A DNA stretch of 64,000 bases from Shinella pollutisoli (GTDB lineage Bacteria; Pseudomonadota; Alphaproteobacteria; Rhizobiales; Rhizobiaceae): positions 1 to 64,000 of the forward strand of contig NZ_JANFDG010000020.1 in assembly GCF_024609765.1 (NCBI RefSeq), given 5' to 3'. Positions 47,351 to 56,646 of the stretch are shown here, piece after piece; the stretch's first letter is position 1; each line of letters begins with the position of its first letter. The position numbers were made by a program, and so were the translations under genes. Below the pieces are notes generated by a model. It was not told where the DNA came from. It searched no databases and was given only the letters and a program-made list of their open reading frames with translations.

Positions 47351-50300
47351 TCAGGTGCGCAGCACCCGGTAGATCGCCGGAATGACCAGCACCGTCAGCA
47401 GCGTCGAGGACGCCAGCCCGAAGAGCAGCGAGATCGCGAGACCCTGGAAGATCGGGTCGGTCAGGATGACGACGGCGCCGATCATCGCCGCGAGCGCCGT
47501 CAAGAGGATCGGCTTGAAGCGGATCGAGCCGGCCTCGATCAGGATCTCGGTGAGCGGACGCGGGCCCGTCGCATCCTCGCGCGGCGCGTGGCGGATGAAG
47601 TCGACGAGCAGGATCGAGTTGCGCACGATGATGCCGGCGAGCGCGATGAAACCGATCATCGAGGTGGCCGAGAACGGCGCGCCGAACAGCCAGTGCCCGC
47701 CGAGGATGCCGATGAAGGTGAGCGGGATCGGCGTCAGGATGACGAGCGGCACCTTGAAGGAGCCGAACTGCGCGACGACGAGGATATAGATGCCAAGCAG
47801 GGCGACGATGAAGGCCGCGCCCATGTCGCGGAACGTGACCCAGGTCACCTCCCACTCACCGTCCCAGAGCAGCGTCGAGATGCGGTCGTCCTCGGGCTGG
47901 CCGTGCAGCGAGATCACCGGCTTCGGCAGCCCGGTCCAGTCCTGCGCGTCGAGTGCGGCCTGCACGGCCAGCATGCCGTAGAGCGGCGCCTCGAAATCGC
48001 CGGCGAGCTCCGCCGTCACCATTTCCGCGGGCCGGCCGTTGTGCCGGAAGATCGGGAAGGAGGCCTGCTCCTCGTCGATCCGCACCACGTCGCCGAGCTC
48101 GACCACGCCGCGCTCGCCCGGTAACAGGTTGGCCGGGATCGGCGTCGTCAGGAAAGCCTCGGTGACGCGCCGCTCGGCCTTCGGCCGCTCGAGGCGGACC
48201 GGGATCGGCAGTCGGCCCTCGCCGCGATGCGAATAGCCGATCGTCGTCCCGCCGTTGAGGATCGCCAGCGTGTCGAAGACGTCGCTCTCCTGCACGCGGA
48301 AGAAATCGAGATCGTCGCCGGAGATGCGGGCGCGCAGCCGCCGCGCCGCGATCCCGTAGGAATTGTCGACGTCGACGATGAACGGCACCGAACGGAACGC
48401 CGCCTCGACCTTCCCCGCCACCGCGCGCCGCGTCGCCGCATCGGGGCCGTAGATCTCCGCAAGCAGCGTCGCCATGACGGGCGGGCCGGGCGGCGGCTCG
48501 ACGACCTTCAGGCTCGTTCCCGGCGGCACGGCGACCGCCTTTATCCGCTCGCGGATGTCGAGCGCGATGGCATGGCTGGAGCGGCTGCGCTCCGCCTTGG
48601 AGAGGAAATTGACGGCCACCTCGCCCATGTTCGGGTCCGCGCGGTAATAGGCGTGCCTGACCAGCCCGTTGAAGTTGAAGGGCGCGGCGGTGCCGGCATG
48701 GGTCTGTACCGAGCGGACCTCGTCCATCTGCGTGACGATCCGGGCGACCGCCTGCGCGACCGCATCCGTCTCCTCCACCGACGCACCCTCGGGAAGGTCG
48801 ATCATCACGGCAAGCTCCGACTTGTTGTCGAAGGGCAGGAGCTTCACCGTCACGTCCTTGGTGTAGAAGAGCGCGAGCGAGCCCAGCGTCAGCACGCCGA
48901 CGGCAAGGAGGAACAGCCAGCTACGCGCCTTCGAGGCGAGGATCGGCCGGGCCGTCGCCGCGTAGAGGCGGCCGAGCAGGCCGCCCCGGCCATGGTCGTC
49001 ATGGGCGGCGACGGGCGGCCTGCCCGCCGCCTTGAGCATCAGCCAGGGCGTCACCGTCACGGCGACGAAGAAGGAGAAGATCATCGCGACCGACGCGTTC
49101 GCCGGGATCGGGCTCATGTAGGGGCCCATCATGCCGGAGACGAAGAGCATCGGCAGCAGGGCCGCGACCACCGTCAGCGTCGCGACGATGGTGGGGTTGC
49201 CGACCTCGGCGACGGCGGCGATCGCCGCATCCTTGCGGCTGCGCCCGTCGGCCATGCCCCAGTGGCGGGCGATGTTCTCGATCACCACGATCGCGTCGTC
49301 GACGAGGATGCCGATGGAGAAGATCAGCGCGAACAGCGACACGCGGTTCAGCGTGTAGCCCATCGCCCAGGAGGAGAACAGCGTGAGCAGGATCGTCACC
49401 GGGATGACCACGGCGACGACCAGCGCCTCGCGCCGCCCGATCGCCAGCCAGACCAGCGCGATGATCGACACGGTCGCAAGGCCGAGATGATAGAGAAGCT
49501 CGTTCGCCTTCTCGTTCGCGGTCTCGCCGTAGTCGCGCGTGACCTCGACGGCGACGTTCTCCGGTATCAGCGCGCCTTCCAGCTCATGCACACGGTGGAG
49601 GATCCTTTCCGCGACCGTCACGGCGTTGGCGCCCGCCCGCTTGGCGATCGCCAGCGTCACCGCGGGAACCCGGAGCGCCCCTGGCTCCGCGCGCGTCACG
49701 GTCGAGACCAGCACGTCGTCGGACGCCGTGACGAAATCGACGTTCGCGACGTCGCGGACATAGACGGGGCGGCCGTCGCGCGCGGTGACGAGCAGGTTGC
49801 CGATCTCGGCCGGCGTCTTCAAGGTCTCGCCGGCCACCAGCATCACCTGACCGCCGCCGTCGCGGACCCGACCGGTCGGAAGCGCGCGGTTGGCGCCCTG
49901 CACCTTGCCGGCGAGCTGCTGCAGCGTCACGCCGGCAAGCGCCAGCCGGGCCGGATCGGGCGCGATGCGGATGCGCTCGTCCGTCTCGCCGACGAGATAG
50001 GTGAGGCCGACATCGTCGATCTTGGCAAGCTCGTTGCGCAGCTCGCGGGCGATGCGGGTCAGCACGCCCGCGTCGACCGTCTCGGCGCCCTCCGGCCGGG
50101 GCGTCAGCGTCAGCGAGACGATCGCCACGTCGTCGATGCCGCGGCCGATGATCATCGGCTCGGGGATGCCGGTCGGGATGCGGTCGAGGTTCGCCCGCAC
50201 CTTGTCGTGCACGCGCAGCACCGCGGCATCCGACGAGGTGCCGACGAGGAAGCGCGCCGTCACCAGCACGCCGTCGTCCTGCGACTGCGAATAGACGTGC

Positions 50301-50560
50301 TCCACCCCGTCGATGCCCTTGACGATGGTTTCCAGCGGCTCGGCGACGAGCTTGACGGCATCCTCGGCGCGCAGGCCGTCGGCCCGCACGCGGATGTCGA
50401 CCATCGGCACCGAGATCTGCGGCTCCTCCTCGCGCGGCAGCGAGATGAGGGCGATCAGGCCGAAGGCGAAGGCGGCGATGAGGAAGAGGGGCGTAAGCGG
50501 GGAGACGATGAAGGCGCGCGTCAGCGCACCGGCCAGGCCGTCGCGGTGGGCACCGGTCAT
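47351..50560 (-). CDS. RND efflux transporter, inner-membrane pump
   Basis: Predicted 1069-residue AcrB/MexB-type pump with about 12 membrane helices. The proton-relay helix 4 reads GILVDDAIVVIENI. The porter domain starts LPREEEPQISVPMVDIRV and includes ALISLPREEEP, the usual first periplasmic segment. The ATG overlaps the adaptor's stop (ATGA). No outer-membrane factor is encoded nearby, so it may use a distant TolC. The operon partners suggest exported substrates linked to sulfide or thiol stress (inference). Confidence 0.92.
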   Translation of the reverse strand: MTGAHRDGLAGALTRAFIVSPLTPLFLIAAFAFGLIALISLPREEEPQISVPMVDIRVRADGLRAEDAVKLVAEPLETIVKGIDGVEHVYSQSQDDGVLVTARFLVGTSSDAAVLRVHDKVRANLDRIPTGIPEPMIIGRGIDDVAIVSLTLTPRPEGAETVDAGVLTRIARELRNELAKIDDVGLTYLVGETDERIRIAPDPARLALAGVTLQQLAGKVQGANRALPTGRVRDGGGQVMLVAGETLKTPAEIGNLLVTARDGRPVYVRDVANVDFVTASDDVLVSTVTRAEPGALRVPAVTLAIAKRAGANAVTVAERILHRVHELEGALIPENVAVEVTRDYGETANEKANELLYHLGLATVSIIALVWLAIGRREALVVAVVIPVTILLTLFSSWAMGYTLNRVSLFALIFSIGILVDDAIVVIENIARHWGMADGRSRKDAAIAAVAEVGNPTIVATLTVVAALLPMLFVSGMMGPYMSPIPANASVAMIFSFFVAVTVTPWLMLKAAGRPPVAAHDDHGRGGLLGRLYAATARPILASKARSWLFLLAVGVLTLGSLALFYTKDVTVKLLPFDNKSELAVMIDLPEGASVEETDAVAQAVARIVTQMDEVRSVQTHAGTAAPFNFNGLVRHAYYRADPNMGEVAVNFLSKAERSRSSHAIALDIRERIKAVAVPPGTSLKVVEPPPGPPVMATLLAEIYGPDAATRRAVAGKVEAAFRSVPFIVDVDNSYGIAARRLRARISGDDLDFFRVQESDVFDTLAILNGGTTIGYSHRGEGRLPIPVRLERPKAERRVTEAFLTTPIPANLLPGERGVVELGDVVRIDEEQASFPIFRHNGRPAEMVTAELAGDFEAPLYGMLAVQAALDAQDWTGLPKPVISLHGQPEDDRISTLLWDGEWEVTWVTFRDMGAAFIVALLGIYILVVAQFGSFKVPLVILTPIPLTFIGILGGHWLFGAPFSATSMIGFIALAGIIVRNSILLVDFIRHAPREDATGPRPLTEILIEAGSIRFKPILLTALAAMIGAVVILTDPIFQGLAISLLFGLASSTLLTVLVIPAIYRVLRT

Positions 50561-51519
50561 GGGACCTCCACGGTCTCGCCGGCCGCAAGGCCCGAGACGA
50601 TCTCGACCAGGGCGGCGCCGCCCCGCTCGATGCGCTCGCCGACGACCACCGCACGCTCGCTCGTCGCCGCGCCGTCGCCGGCCCGCACGAAGTCGACGCC
50701 GTAGCGGTTCGCCACGGCCGCGGCCGGCACGAGGATCGCCTGCCGCTCGTCGACCGGAAGCTCGACGAGGACCCGCGCATCGACGAAGGCGGTGTCGAGC
50801 GCATCCGCCTCCACGTCGGCGATCACGCGGCCGTTCTCGATCCGCGGATAGACCTTCGCCAGCCGGCCGGCGACCTCGCCGGCATCGGTGGTGACGCGGA
50901 TCGCGGCCCCCTCACCGAGCGCGCGCGCATGGCGCTCGGGAACGGCGAGGCGGAGATAGAAGCCGCCGCCGCCGATCGTCGCGACCGGCTCGCCGCCCAT
51001 GACCACGCCGCCCCTGGTGACCGGCGTCGCCAGCACCCGCCCGGAAAGCGGCGCGAGGACGTCGCCTTCCGCCTGCTGCTGCAGGACGACGGATTTCTGC
51101 GCCTCGGTCGCCGCGATCTGGTTGCGGGTGACGTCGACGTCGGTGCGCAGCTGATCAAGGCGCTGCGCCGTCGCCACGCCGCGCTGGGTGAGCGACCGGC
51201 CGCGCGCCAGCTCCGTTTCCGCCCGATCGAGCTGCGCCTTCAGCGCCGAGAGCTGCGCGTCGATCGCCGCGACCTGGAAGGCGAGCTTTTCGTCGCTGAC
51301 GGAAGCGATCGTCTCGCCCGCCGCGACGGTATCGCCCTCGGTGACGAGCAGCTCGACGACCGTGCCGCCGATCCGCGCCCGGGCCGGCACGACGTTGCGC
51401 GCCTCGATCCGGCCGTAGACGGCCTTCCACTCCGTCACCGGCACGGGCTCGACGATGATCGTGCCGGCAAGCGCCGTCGATCCGGCAAGCGCGAACAGCA
51501 GGGAGAAAAGCAGGCGCAT
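50557..51519 (-). CDS. RND periplasmic adaptor protein (membrane fusion)
   Basis: Predicted 320-residue HlyD/AcrA-type adaptor. A signal peptide ends near TALAG. The lipoyl domain is IEARNVVPARARIGGTVVELLVTEGDTVAAGETIA; the helical hairpin follows (QLSALKAQLDRAETELARGRSL) and then a beta-barrel, with APLSGRVL. It links the RND pump to an outer-membrane channel. It starts 8 bases after the stop of the small DUF2892 gene and is coupled to the pump gene. Confidence 0.9.
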   Translation of the reverse strand: MRLLFSLLFALAGSTALAGTIIVEPVPVTEWKAVYGRIEARNVVPARARIGGTVVELLVTEGDTVAAGETIASVSDEKLAFQVAAIDAQLSALKAQLDRAETELARGRSLTQRGVATAQRLDQLRTDVDVTRNQIAATEAQKSVVLQQQAEGDVLAPLSGRVLATPVTRGGVVMGGEPVATIGGGGFYLRLAVPERHARALGEGAAIRVTTDAGEVAGRLAKVYPRIENGRVIADVEADALDTAFVDARVLVELPVDERQAILVPAAAVANRYGVDFVRAGDGAATSERAVVVGERIERGGAALVEIVSGLAAGETVEVP

Positions 51520-51527
51520 CGGGAACC

Positions 51528-51728
51528 TCAGAACGCCGTCCCCGGCTTCACGCCGAGCCGGCGCATCACCATCGCCGCCGGGCAGAAGCCGGTGAAGGCC
51601 GACTGCAGCATGTTGGCGCCGACGAAGACCGTCAGCCAGACGAAGTAGGGCGAGACCCAGACGGTCAGCGCGACGGACAGAAGCACCATGATGCCGGCGA
51701 AGGCGAGGACGGAACGGTCGAGGGTCAT
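51528..51728 (-). CDS. DUF2892 inner-membrane protein
   Basis: Predicted 66-residue protein with two hydrophobic helices. FTGFCPAAMVMRRLGVKPG matches the rhodanese-associated DUF2892 tail (YgaP-type GFCP). Such proteins often sit in persulfide and sulfide-oxidation operons. GGAGA is 7 bases before the ATG. First gene of the operon; the single Cys may be redox-active (inference). Confidence 0.82.
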   Translation of the reverse strand: MTLDRSVLAFAGIMVLLSVALTVWVSPYFVWLTVFVGANMLQSAFTGFCPAAMVMRRLGVKPGTAF

Positions 51729-51758
51729 TGCATGTCTCCTTCAAAACAATGTATCTAC

Positions 51759-51784
51759 CAATATACGAATTTCCGTAAGTATTG
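51759..51784. promoter_or_regulatory. Operator-like palindrome upstream of the DUF2892/RND/SQR operon
   Basis: CAATA-TACG-N6-CGTA-AG-TATTG is an imperfect inverted repeat 31 bases before the first gene start. It resembles ArsR-type sulfide-sensor sites (BigR/SqrR) in size and AT content. No such regulator is encoded in the window, so the link is tentative. Confidence 0.4.
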
Positions 51785-51879
51785 CAAGTGAACGACCGAC
51801 GCCTTGTTCGGAGCGGATTTACAGCGGCGAAACGTGGCCGATCTCTCTTACGTTTATGAGATGCGCGGCTTTGCCCTCG

Positions 51880-52015
51880 CCCTAACTCTCTCCCCGCAAG
51901 CGGGGAGAGGAGACCTGCCCTGCGAAACGGTGGCGTTTCGGGAAAACGATACGGCAAACCCCTTCTCCCTGCAGCCAAGGAGAAGGTGGCCGGCAGGCCG
52001 GATGAGAGGCAGCAT
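51880..52015. repeat. RIME-like intergenic repeat
   Basis: This element fills most of the gap between the DUF2892 gene and the 3' end of nosX. It has a CTCTCCCCG/CGGGGAGAG stem (51888-51909) and a CCTTCTCC/GGAGAAGG hairpin near 51961-51986, then GGCCGGATGAGAGGCAG. Its arrangement matches the element at 3439, but without the 20-bp terminal repeats. No gene is supported in it. Confidence 0.65.
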
Positions 52016-52041
52016 CACCCAACGACCCGATGGGCGGCCTC

Positions 52042-53013
52042 TCAGCCGATGTGTCGATAGCCCCCGGCCCGGTCGTAGAGGTGAACCTCCACACCCGCCG
52101 GCAGCGCGGCGGCGATATCCTCGGCGCGCATGAAGCTGAAGGCGGTCGAGAGCGCGTCGGCTCCCGCGGCGGTCGGCGCGACGACGCTGACGCTGCGATA
52201 GCGGTCCGCCGCCGTGCCGCTCCGCGGATCGATGAGGTGGCAGGGCGAGCCGGGGCCGGCGAAGCGGAAGCCGTCGGTGCCCGACGTCGCCATCGCCCGG
52301 TCGACGAGGTCGACGCGTGCCGCCGTTCCGGCGATGCCGGCGCGCCAGGGCGTGCCGTCGCCGCGCGGGCCGAGCGCGCGGATCTCGCCGAGATCGGCAA
52401 GCGTATGCTCGACGCCGCCGGCGCGCAGCAGCGCGATCGCCCGGTCCGTGATGTAGCCCTGGGCGATACCGTTCAGCGTCAGCGCCATGCCGGGGACGCG
52501 AAAGGCGATGCGGTTGCCGTCGAAGGCGACGCGGTCGAGCCCGACGCGCGTCAGGGCCGTGCCGATCTCCCGCGGCGATGGCCCGGCCGGATCGGCCTCC
52601 GGCGCCGCGAAATGGCGGGCGTAGAGCGTCCACAACGGCTGGATGGTCGGATCGAACAGCCCGCCGCTCAGGCGCCAGGCGGCGCGGCTTTCCTCCAGCA
52701 CCGCCACCAGCTCCGGCGGCGGATCGGCGAGCGCGCCGTTGGCGTTGAGCACGTTCAGGGCGGAATCGGGTATATAGAGGCTGAAGATGCGCTCCAGCCG
52801 GTCGATCTCGACGACGATGCGCCGGATCAGCCGCTCGGCCTGCTCCCGGTCCGGGTGATGCAGGATCAGCTCCGCCGGTGCGCCGAGCGCGCGCCCGTGC
52901 CAGCGCACCGCCTGCGGCGCGGCGCGGGCGGGCCCGCCGAGCGGCAGCAGCGCGAACCCCGCGGCTGCGGCGGAGATGCCGAGGAAGCGGCGGCGGGAGA
53001 TATCTGCGCCCAT
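52042..53013 (-). CDS. nosX: NosX, ApbE-type FAD:protein FMN transferase
   Basis: Predicted 323-residue flavin transferase. A Tat signal (SRRRFLGISAAAAG) sends it to the periplasm. The ApbE family pattern includes RIFSLYIPDSALNVLNANGA, TLNGIAQGYITDRA and SGTDGFRF with the Mg-binding region in the C-terminal STAFSFM. It attaches FMN to the flavinylation site of NosR, encoded in the same cluster. GGAG lies 7-8 bases before the ATG. It is the last gene of the nos operon. Confidence 0.9.
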   Translation of the reverse strand: MGADISRRRFLGISAAAAGFALLPLGGPARAAPQAVRWHGRALGAPAELILHHPDREQAERLIRRIVVEIDRLERIFSLYIPDSALNVLNANGALADPPPELVAVLEESRAAWRLSGGLFDPTIQPLWTLYARHFAAPEADPAGPSPREIGTALTRVGLDRVAFDGNRIAFRVPGMALTLNGIAQGYITDRAIALLRAGGVEHTLADLGEIRALGPRGDGTPWRAGIAGTAARVDLVDRAMATSGTDGFRFAGPGSPCHLIDPRSGTAADRYRSVSVVAPTAAGADALSTAFSFMRAEDIAAALPAGVEVHLYDRAGGYRHIG

Positions 53014-53015
53014 GA

Positions 53016-53552
53016 TCAATGCTCCGTTGCGTGCGGTTGCGGCTCCGCCGTATCGTCGGTCTCCTCCCCGCCGCCCAGCACGTAGGCGGGCGGGATGCCG
53101 GAGAAATCGACGACCTCGCCGCCGTTCTCGCGGGCGAAATCGAGCGCCGCTTCGCGCGTCGAGAAGGGGATTGCCTCGGCGACGCCCATGCCGCCGAGCC
53201 GAGCGCTGCCGATCACGTAGAAGGCGGCGCGGGCGTCGATCCAGTTTTCCGCGCCGGGCTTTTCCCAGCTTTCGGCCGCGGCCATGTCGGAGACGTAGAT
53301 CGCGGCGATGTTCTTCGGCTCGTCGGGCAGGAGGGTGAAGGCGACCGCGTCGCGCGCCGAGGAGAACCAGATCGGCTCGGGAATCTGCGACAGGATGATC
53401 TGTCCCTTCGGGCCGTCGTGCTCCAGCACGTTCATGCCGCAATAGCGGCCGATCGCCTCCTCGTCGAGGGCGAAGGGCTTGGGCGCTTCCTCCTGCGGCT
53501 GCGAGCAGGCGGCGAGCACGACGAACGCCAGCGTTGCGAGGATGCGCATCAT
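53016..53552 (-). CDS. nosL: NosL copper chaperone lipoprotein
   Basis: Predicted 178-residue lipoprotein. The lipobox LAAC puts Cys16 at the mature N-terminus, anchoring it in the membrane. GRYCGMNV carries the conserved Cys and Met for copper(I), followed by QIILSQIPEPIWFSSARDAVAF. NosL delivers copper to the CuZ site of NosZ. It overlaps the NosY stop by a few bases (ATG pair at 53552/53549). Confidence 0.9.
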   Translation of the reverse strand: MMRILATLAFVVLAACSQPQEEAPKPFALDEEAIGRYCGMNVLEHDGPKGQIILSQIPEPIWFSSARDAVAFTLLPDEPKNIAAIYVSDMAAAESWEKPGAENWIDARAAFYVIGSARLGGMGVAEAIPFSTREAALDFARENGGEVVDFSGIPPAYVLGGGEETDDTAEPQPHATEH

Positions 53553-54373
53553 GCCTCCCTCCGCGAAAAGACCAGCATGGCGGCGGCAAGCGGCAGCACC
53601 GTCCAGAGGAGGAGTGCCGCGAGCAATGCCGGCGCGCCGAGCGAGGCGACCTCCGCCATGCCGCCCATGCCGGAGATCGCCCCCGCCCCGCCGCCGAGAT
53701 TGACGAGCCGGTAGGCGTCTGTGGGGTTGAGCAGCAGCAGGGCGTCGAGCAGCCCGGCCGTGACCGTGCGGCCCTGGTCCGCCACGAGCAGGCCGAGCAG
53801 CGCCGTGTCGTAGACCAGCACGAAGACGAGCCAGACGCCGACGGCGATGCCGCCGGCCGTGCCCCGCTCGCCGGCGAGCACGCTGACGAGATAGCCGATG
53901 GCGACGAAGACCGCGCCGAGCAGCACGGAGGAACCGATCAGCCGCGCGAAGGCCGGCCAGCCCGCCGCGAGGCCGGAACCGCCGGTGGCGGCGAGCGCCA
54001 GCGCCGCCGCGCCGTAGCCGACGAGGGTGGCGAAGGCGAGGATCGCCAGATGCCCGACGAACTTGCCGACGATCACCTGCCAGCGCGCCAGCGGATAGCT
54101 TAGCAGGAGGAGCAGCGTGCCGCGCTCCGCCTCGCCGACGATGGCGTCATGCGAGATCAGGAGCGCGATCAGCGGCACGAGGAACACCGACAGGCTCGAC
54201 AGGCTGACGACGACCACGTCGAGCGCGCTCGCCCCGACATTGCCGGTTGGCGCGCTGCCGAGGAAGGTCAGCGTCAGCGCCAGCGTCGCCAGCAGCAGCG
54301 TGGTCGCGAGCACCCAGCGGTTGCGCAGGCCCTCCTGGATCTCCTTGCGCGCGATGACGAGGATGGTTCTCAT
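53549..54373 (-). CDS. nosY: NosY ABC permease
   Basis: Predicted 274-residue membrane protein of the ABC-2 type with about six helices. The cytoplasmic start is RTILVIARKEIQEGLRNRWVL, followed by a large extracytoplasmic region near PTGNVGASALDVVVVSL. It pairs with NosF and NosD for CuZ assembly. The start overlaps NosF's stop (ATGA). Confidence 0.93.
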   Translation of the reverse strand: MRTILVIARKEIQEGLRNRWVLATTLLLATLALTLTFLGSAPTGNVGASALDVVVVSLSSLSVFLVPLIALLISHDAIVGEAERGTLLLLLSYPLARWQVIVGKFVGHLAILAFATLVGYGAAALALAATGGSGLAAGWPAFARLIGSSVLLGAVFVAIGYLVSVLAGERGTAGGIAVGVWLVFVLVYDTALLGLLVADQGRTVTAGLLDALLLLNPTDAYRLVNLGGGAGAISGMGGMAEVASLGAPALLAALLLWTVLPLAAAMLVFSRREA

Positions 54374-55272
54374 CGGCCGGCCTCCCGCTGCCTGTCCTGG
54401 AAATGGGCATAGAGCTCGTCGAGCGTCGGCGGCGTCACGTCGAGGTCGGCGATCTCCGCGCCGACGGCCGCGCGCAGCAGCGCCACCTTCTCTTCCGGCG
54501 CGGCATCGATCTCCAGCATGTGGCCGTTGACCGGGCGCCAGCCGGCGCCACCGTCGAGCCGCCGCTTCTCGCCCTCGGCGAGCCGCACGCGGATGCGGGT
54601 CGGAAGCCGGGCGATGCCGCGCAGCGCATCCAGCGTGCCGTCCGCGATCTTCACGCCCTGCCCCATGATGACGATGTGGTCGGCCCGGCCCTCCAGCTCG
54701 GAGAGCGCGTGCGAGGAAAGCAGGATGGTCGCCCCGCCCGCGCGCAATTCGTCGAGGAAGCCGTAGAAGTCGCGCCGGAGCGCCGGGTCGAGCCCCGTGG
54801 TCGGCTCGTCGAGCAGCAGCACCTGCGGCGCGCCGATCAGCGCCTGCGCCAGCCCCAGCCGCTGGCGCATGCCCTTGGAATAGGTGCGCACGCGCCGGTC
54901 GGCGGCCGCCGAAAGCCCGACGCGGTCGAGGAGCTCGGCGACCTGGCGGGAGGGCGCGCGCTTCAGCGCGGCGTAGAAGGACAGCGTCTCGCGGCCGGTC
55001 AGCGCCGGATTGAAGGAGACGTTCTCCGGCAGGTAGCCGAGCCGGGCGCGCACGGTAGGATCGGCCGCCGGATCGCCGCCCAGCACCCGCACGGTGCCCG
55101 AGGTCGGACGGATGAGACCGAGCATCAGCTTGATGAGCGTCGTCTTGCCCGCACCGTTGTGGCCGACCAGCGCGACGATCTCGCCCTCGGCGAGCGAAAA
55201 GGAGACGTCGCGCACGGCCTGCACGGCGCCGAAGGACTTCGATACGGCGTTGATTTCGATCCGGTGTGTCAT
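54370..55272 (-). CDS. nosF: NosF ABC ATPase
   Basis: Predicted 300-residue ATPase. Walker A GHNGAGKTT, signature YSKGMRQRLGLAQAL and Walker B VLLLDEPTTGLD are present, with the switch SSHALSELE. The C-terminal part is a linker toward NosY. The ATG at 55272 overlaps the nosD stop (ATGA). It powers the NosDFY complex. Confidence 0.94.
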   Translation of the reverse strand: MTHRIEINAVSKSFGAVQAVRDVSFSLAEGEIVALVGHNGAGKTTLIKLMLGLIRPTSGTVRVLGGDPAADPTVRARLGYLPENVSFNPALTGRETLSFYAALKRAPSRQVAELLDRVGLSAAADRRVRTYSKGMRQRLGLAQALIGAPQVLLLDEPTTGLDPALRRDFYGFLDELRAGGATILLSSHALSELEGRADHIVIMGQGVKIADGTLDALRGIARLPTRIRVRLAEGEKRRLDGGAGWRPVNGHMLEIDAAPEEKVALLRAAVGAEIADLDVTPPTLDELYAHFQDRQREAGR

Positions 55273-56645
55273 TGTATCTCGGTCCCTTCGTCCGGCGGGG
55301 CCATCAGCGGCCGGCTGTCGACCACGCCGCCCGGCAGGAGCGCCGGGAACTGGCTCTGGGCCCAGCGGATGACCTGCACCGCGGGGCTGTTGATGAGGAT
55401 CTTCGCCTGCGGCGCGGTCCACAGCACCCGGTCGACGAGGTCGTTCGGCCGGTAGGGGCTGTCGGCGATGCCGTCGCCGTCGAGGTCGAAGGCGGGGTTG
55501 TCGCTCCAGTAGTTGCCGCGCCCGTCCGCCGACCAGTCGAGGTGGCGCGTGCCGACATACTTGACCTGGTTGCGGTTGCCGACGAAGGCGTTGCCAGTCA
55601 TGCGGTTGCCCTCGGAGCCGGCGGTGAAATGGATGCCGATCGCGCAGTTCTCGAAGCGGTTGCCGGAGAAGGCGTTGCGGTTGGCATTGTAGATGAACAC
55701 GCATTTTTCCGGGCCGAGGCGCATGCCGCCTTTGTCCTGCGCGCCGGTCGGCTGTGCATCGATCCCGTGCGAATCGGCCTGCCGGCCGGCATTGGTCCAG
55801 CGCGAGACCGGCTGCAGGCGGCCGTAGACGCGGTTGCCGGAGACCTCGGAGCCCTTCGCCGTGTTGAGGACGAGCCCGTGGTCGCGGTCGCCGTCGGAGA
55901 CGTTGCCCCGGATCGTCAGCCGGTCGGAATACATGATGGCATAGCCGACGGAATTGCCGGTCGAGACGTTGCCGGAAATCTCGCTGTCGTTGGTGTACAT
56001 GTAGTGGACGGCGAAGCGCAGGCCGGAAAAGCGGTTGCCGGAGAAGACGTTGTCGCGGCTGGCATTGGTGAAGATGCCGTCGCGGCCGAAGCGGATGTCG
56101 TTGCCGATCACCCTGGCGCCCGGCGCGTTCCAGAGATGCACGCCGTTGCCGGCCTCCGCCGAGCGTCCCCCCTCGCGCAGGCCCTCGATGCGGTTTTCGC
56201 GCACCAGCGCCTCCTTCGCGCCGTGGATGTAGACGCCGTAGAGGTTGCCGAGCACGGCATTGTCCTCGACGACCGCGCCGGTCGCCGTCTTCGCGAGGAA
56301 CACGCCGGAATCGAGCGTGCCGATATCCCGGCCCGACCCCGTGATCGTCAGGCCGCGCACGACCGCACCCGGCGCCGTGACGGTCACGACGCTGCCCGTG
56401 CCGTTGCCGGCAAGGACCGCGCCGGCCTCGCCTTCCAGCGACAGCGCCGTGGCGATGGTGACGGGGCCTTCGTGCTCGCCGGGGCCGAGCCGGATCGTGT
56501 CGCCCGGCCGGGCGGCGTCGAGGATCGACTGCAGGCTTCCCGCGCCGGCGGCGACGGAAACCGTCTCCGCCCGCGCGGACAGGGGTGCGAGGGCGGCCAA
56601 CAGGGCCGCCACCGCGATTCTCGTCATGGCGGGTTTCGCCGTCAC
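55269..56645 (-). CDS. nosD: NosD periplasmic copper-binding beta-helix protein
   Basis: Predicted 458-residue periplasmic protein. A signal peptide ends near LSARA. Repeated N-x-(I/F)-S/T-G-N units (for example ENRIEGLREGG, SGNRFSGLRFAVHYMYTNDSEISGNVS) form a right-handed beta-helix. It passes copper/sulfur to NosZ with NosFY. The GTG at 56645 or an ATG six codons later (56627) could start it; neither has a strong ribosome site. Confidence 0.92.
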   Translation of the reverse strand: MTAKPAMTRIAVAALLAALAPLSARAETVSVAAGAGSLQSILDAARPGDTIRLGPGEHEGPVTIATALSLEGEAGAVLAGNGTGSVVTVTAPGAVVRGLTITGSGRDIGTLDSGVFLAKTATGAVVEDNAVLGNLYGVYIHGAKEALVRENRIEGLREGGRSAEAGNGVHLWNAPGARVIGNDIRFGRDGIFTNASRDNVFSGNRFSGLRFAVHYMYTNDSEISGNVSTGNSVGYAIMYSDRLTIRGNVSDGDRDHGLVLNTAKGSEVSGNRVYGRLQPVSRWTNAGRQADSHGIDAQPTGAQDKGGMRLGPEKCVFIYNANRNAFSGNRFENCAIGIHFTAGSEGNRMTGNAFVGNRNQVKYVGTRHLDWSADGRGNYWSDNPAFDLDGDGIADSPYRPNDLVDRVLWTAPQAKILINSPAVQVIRWAQSQFPALLPGGVVDSRPLMAPPDEGTEIQ

Positions 56646-56646
56646 G

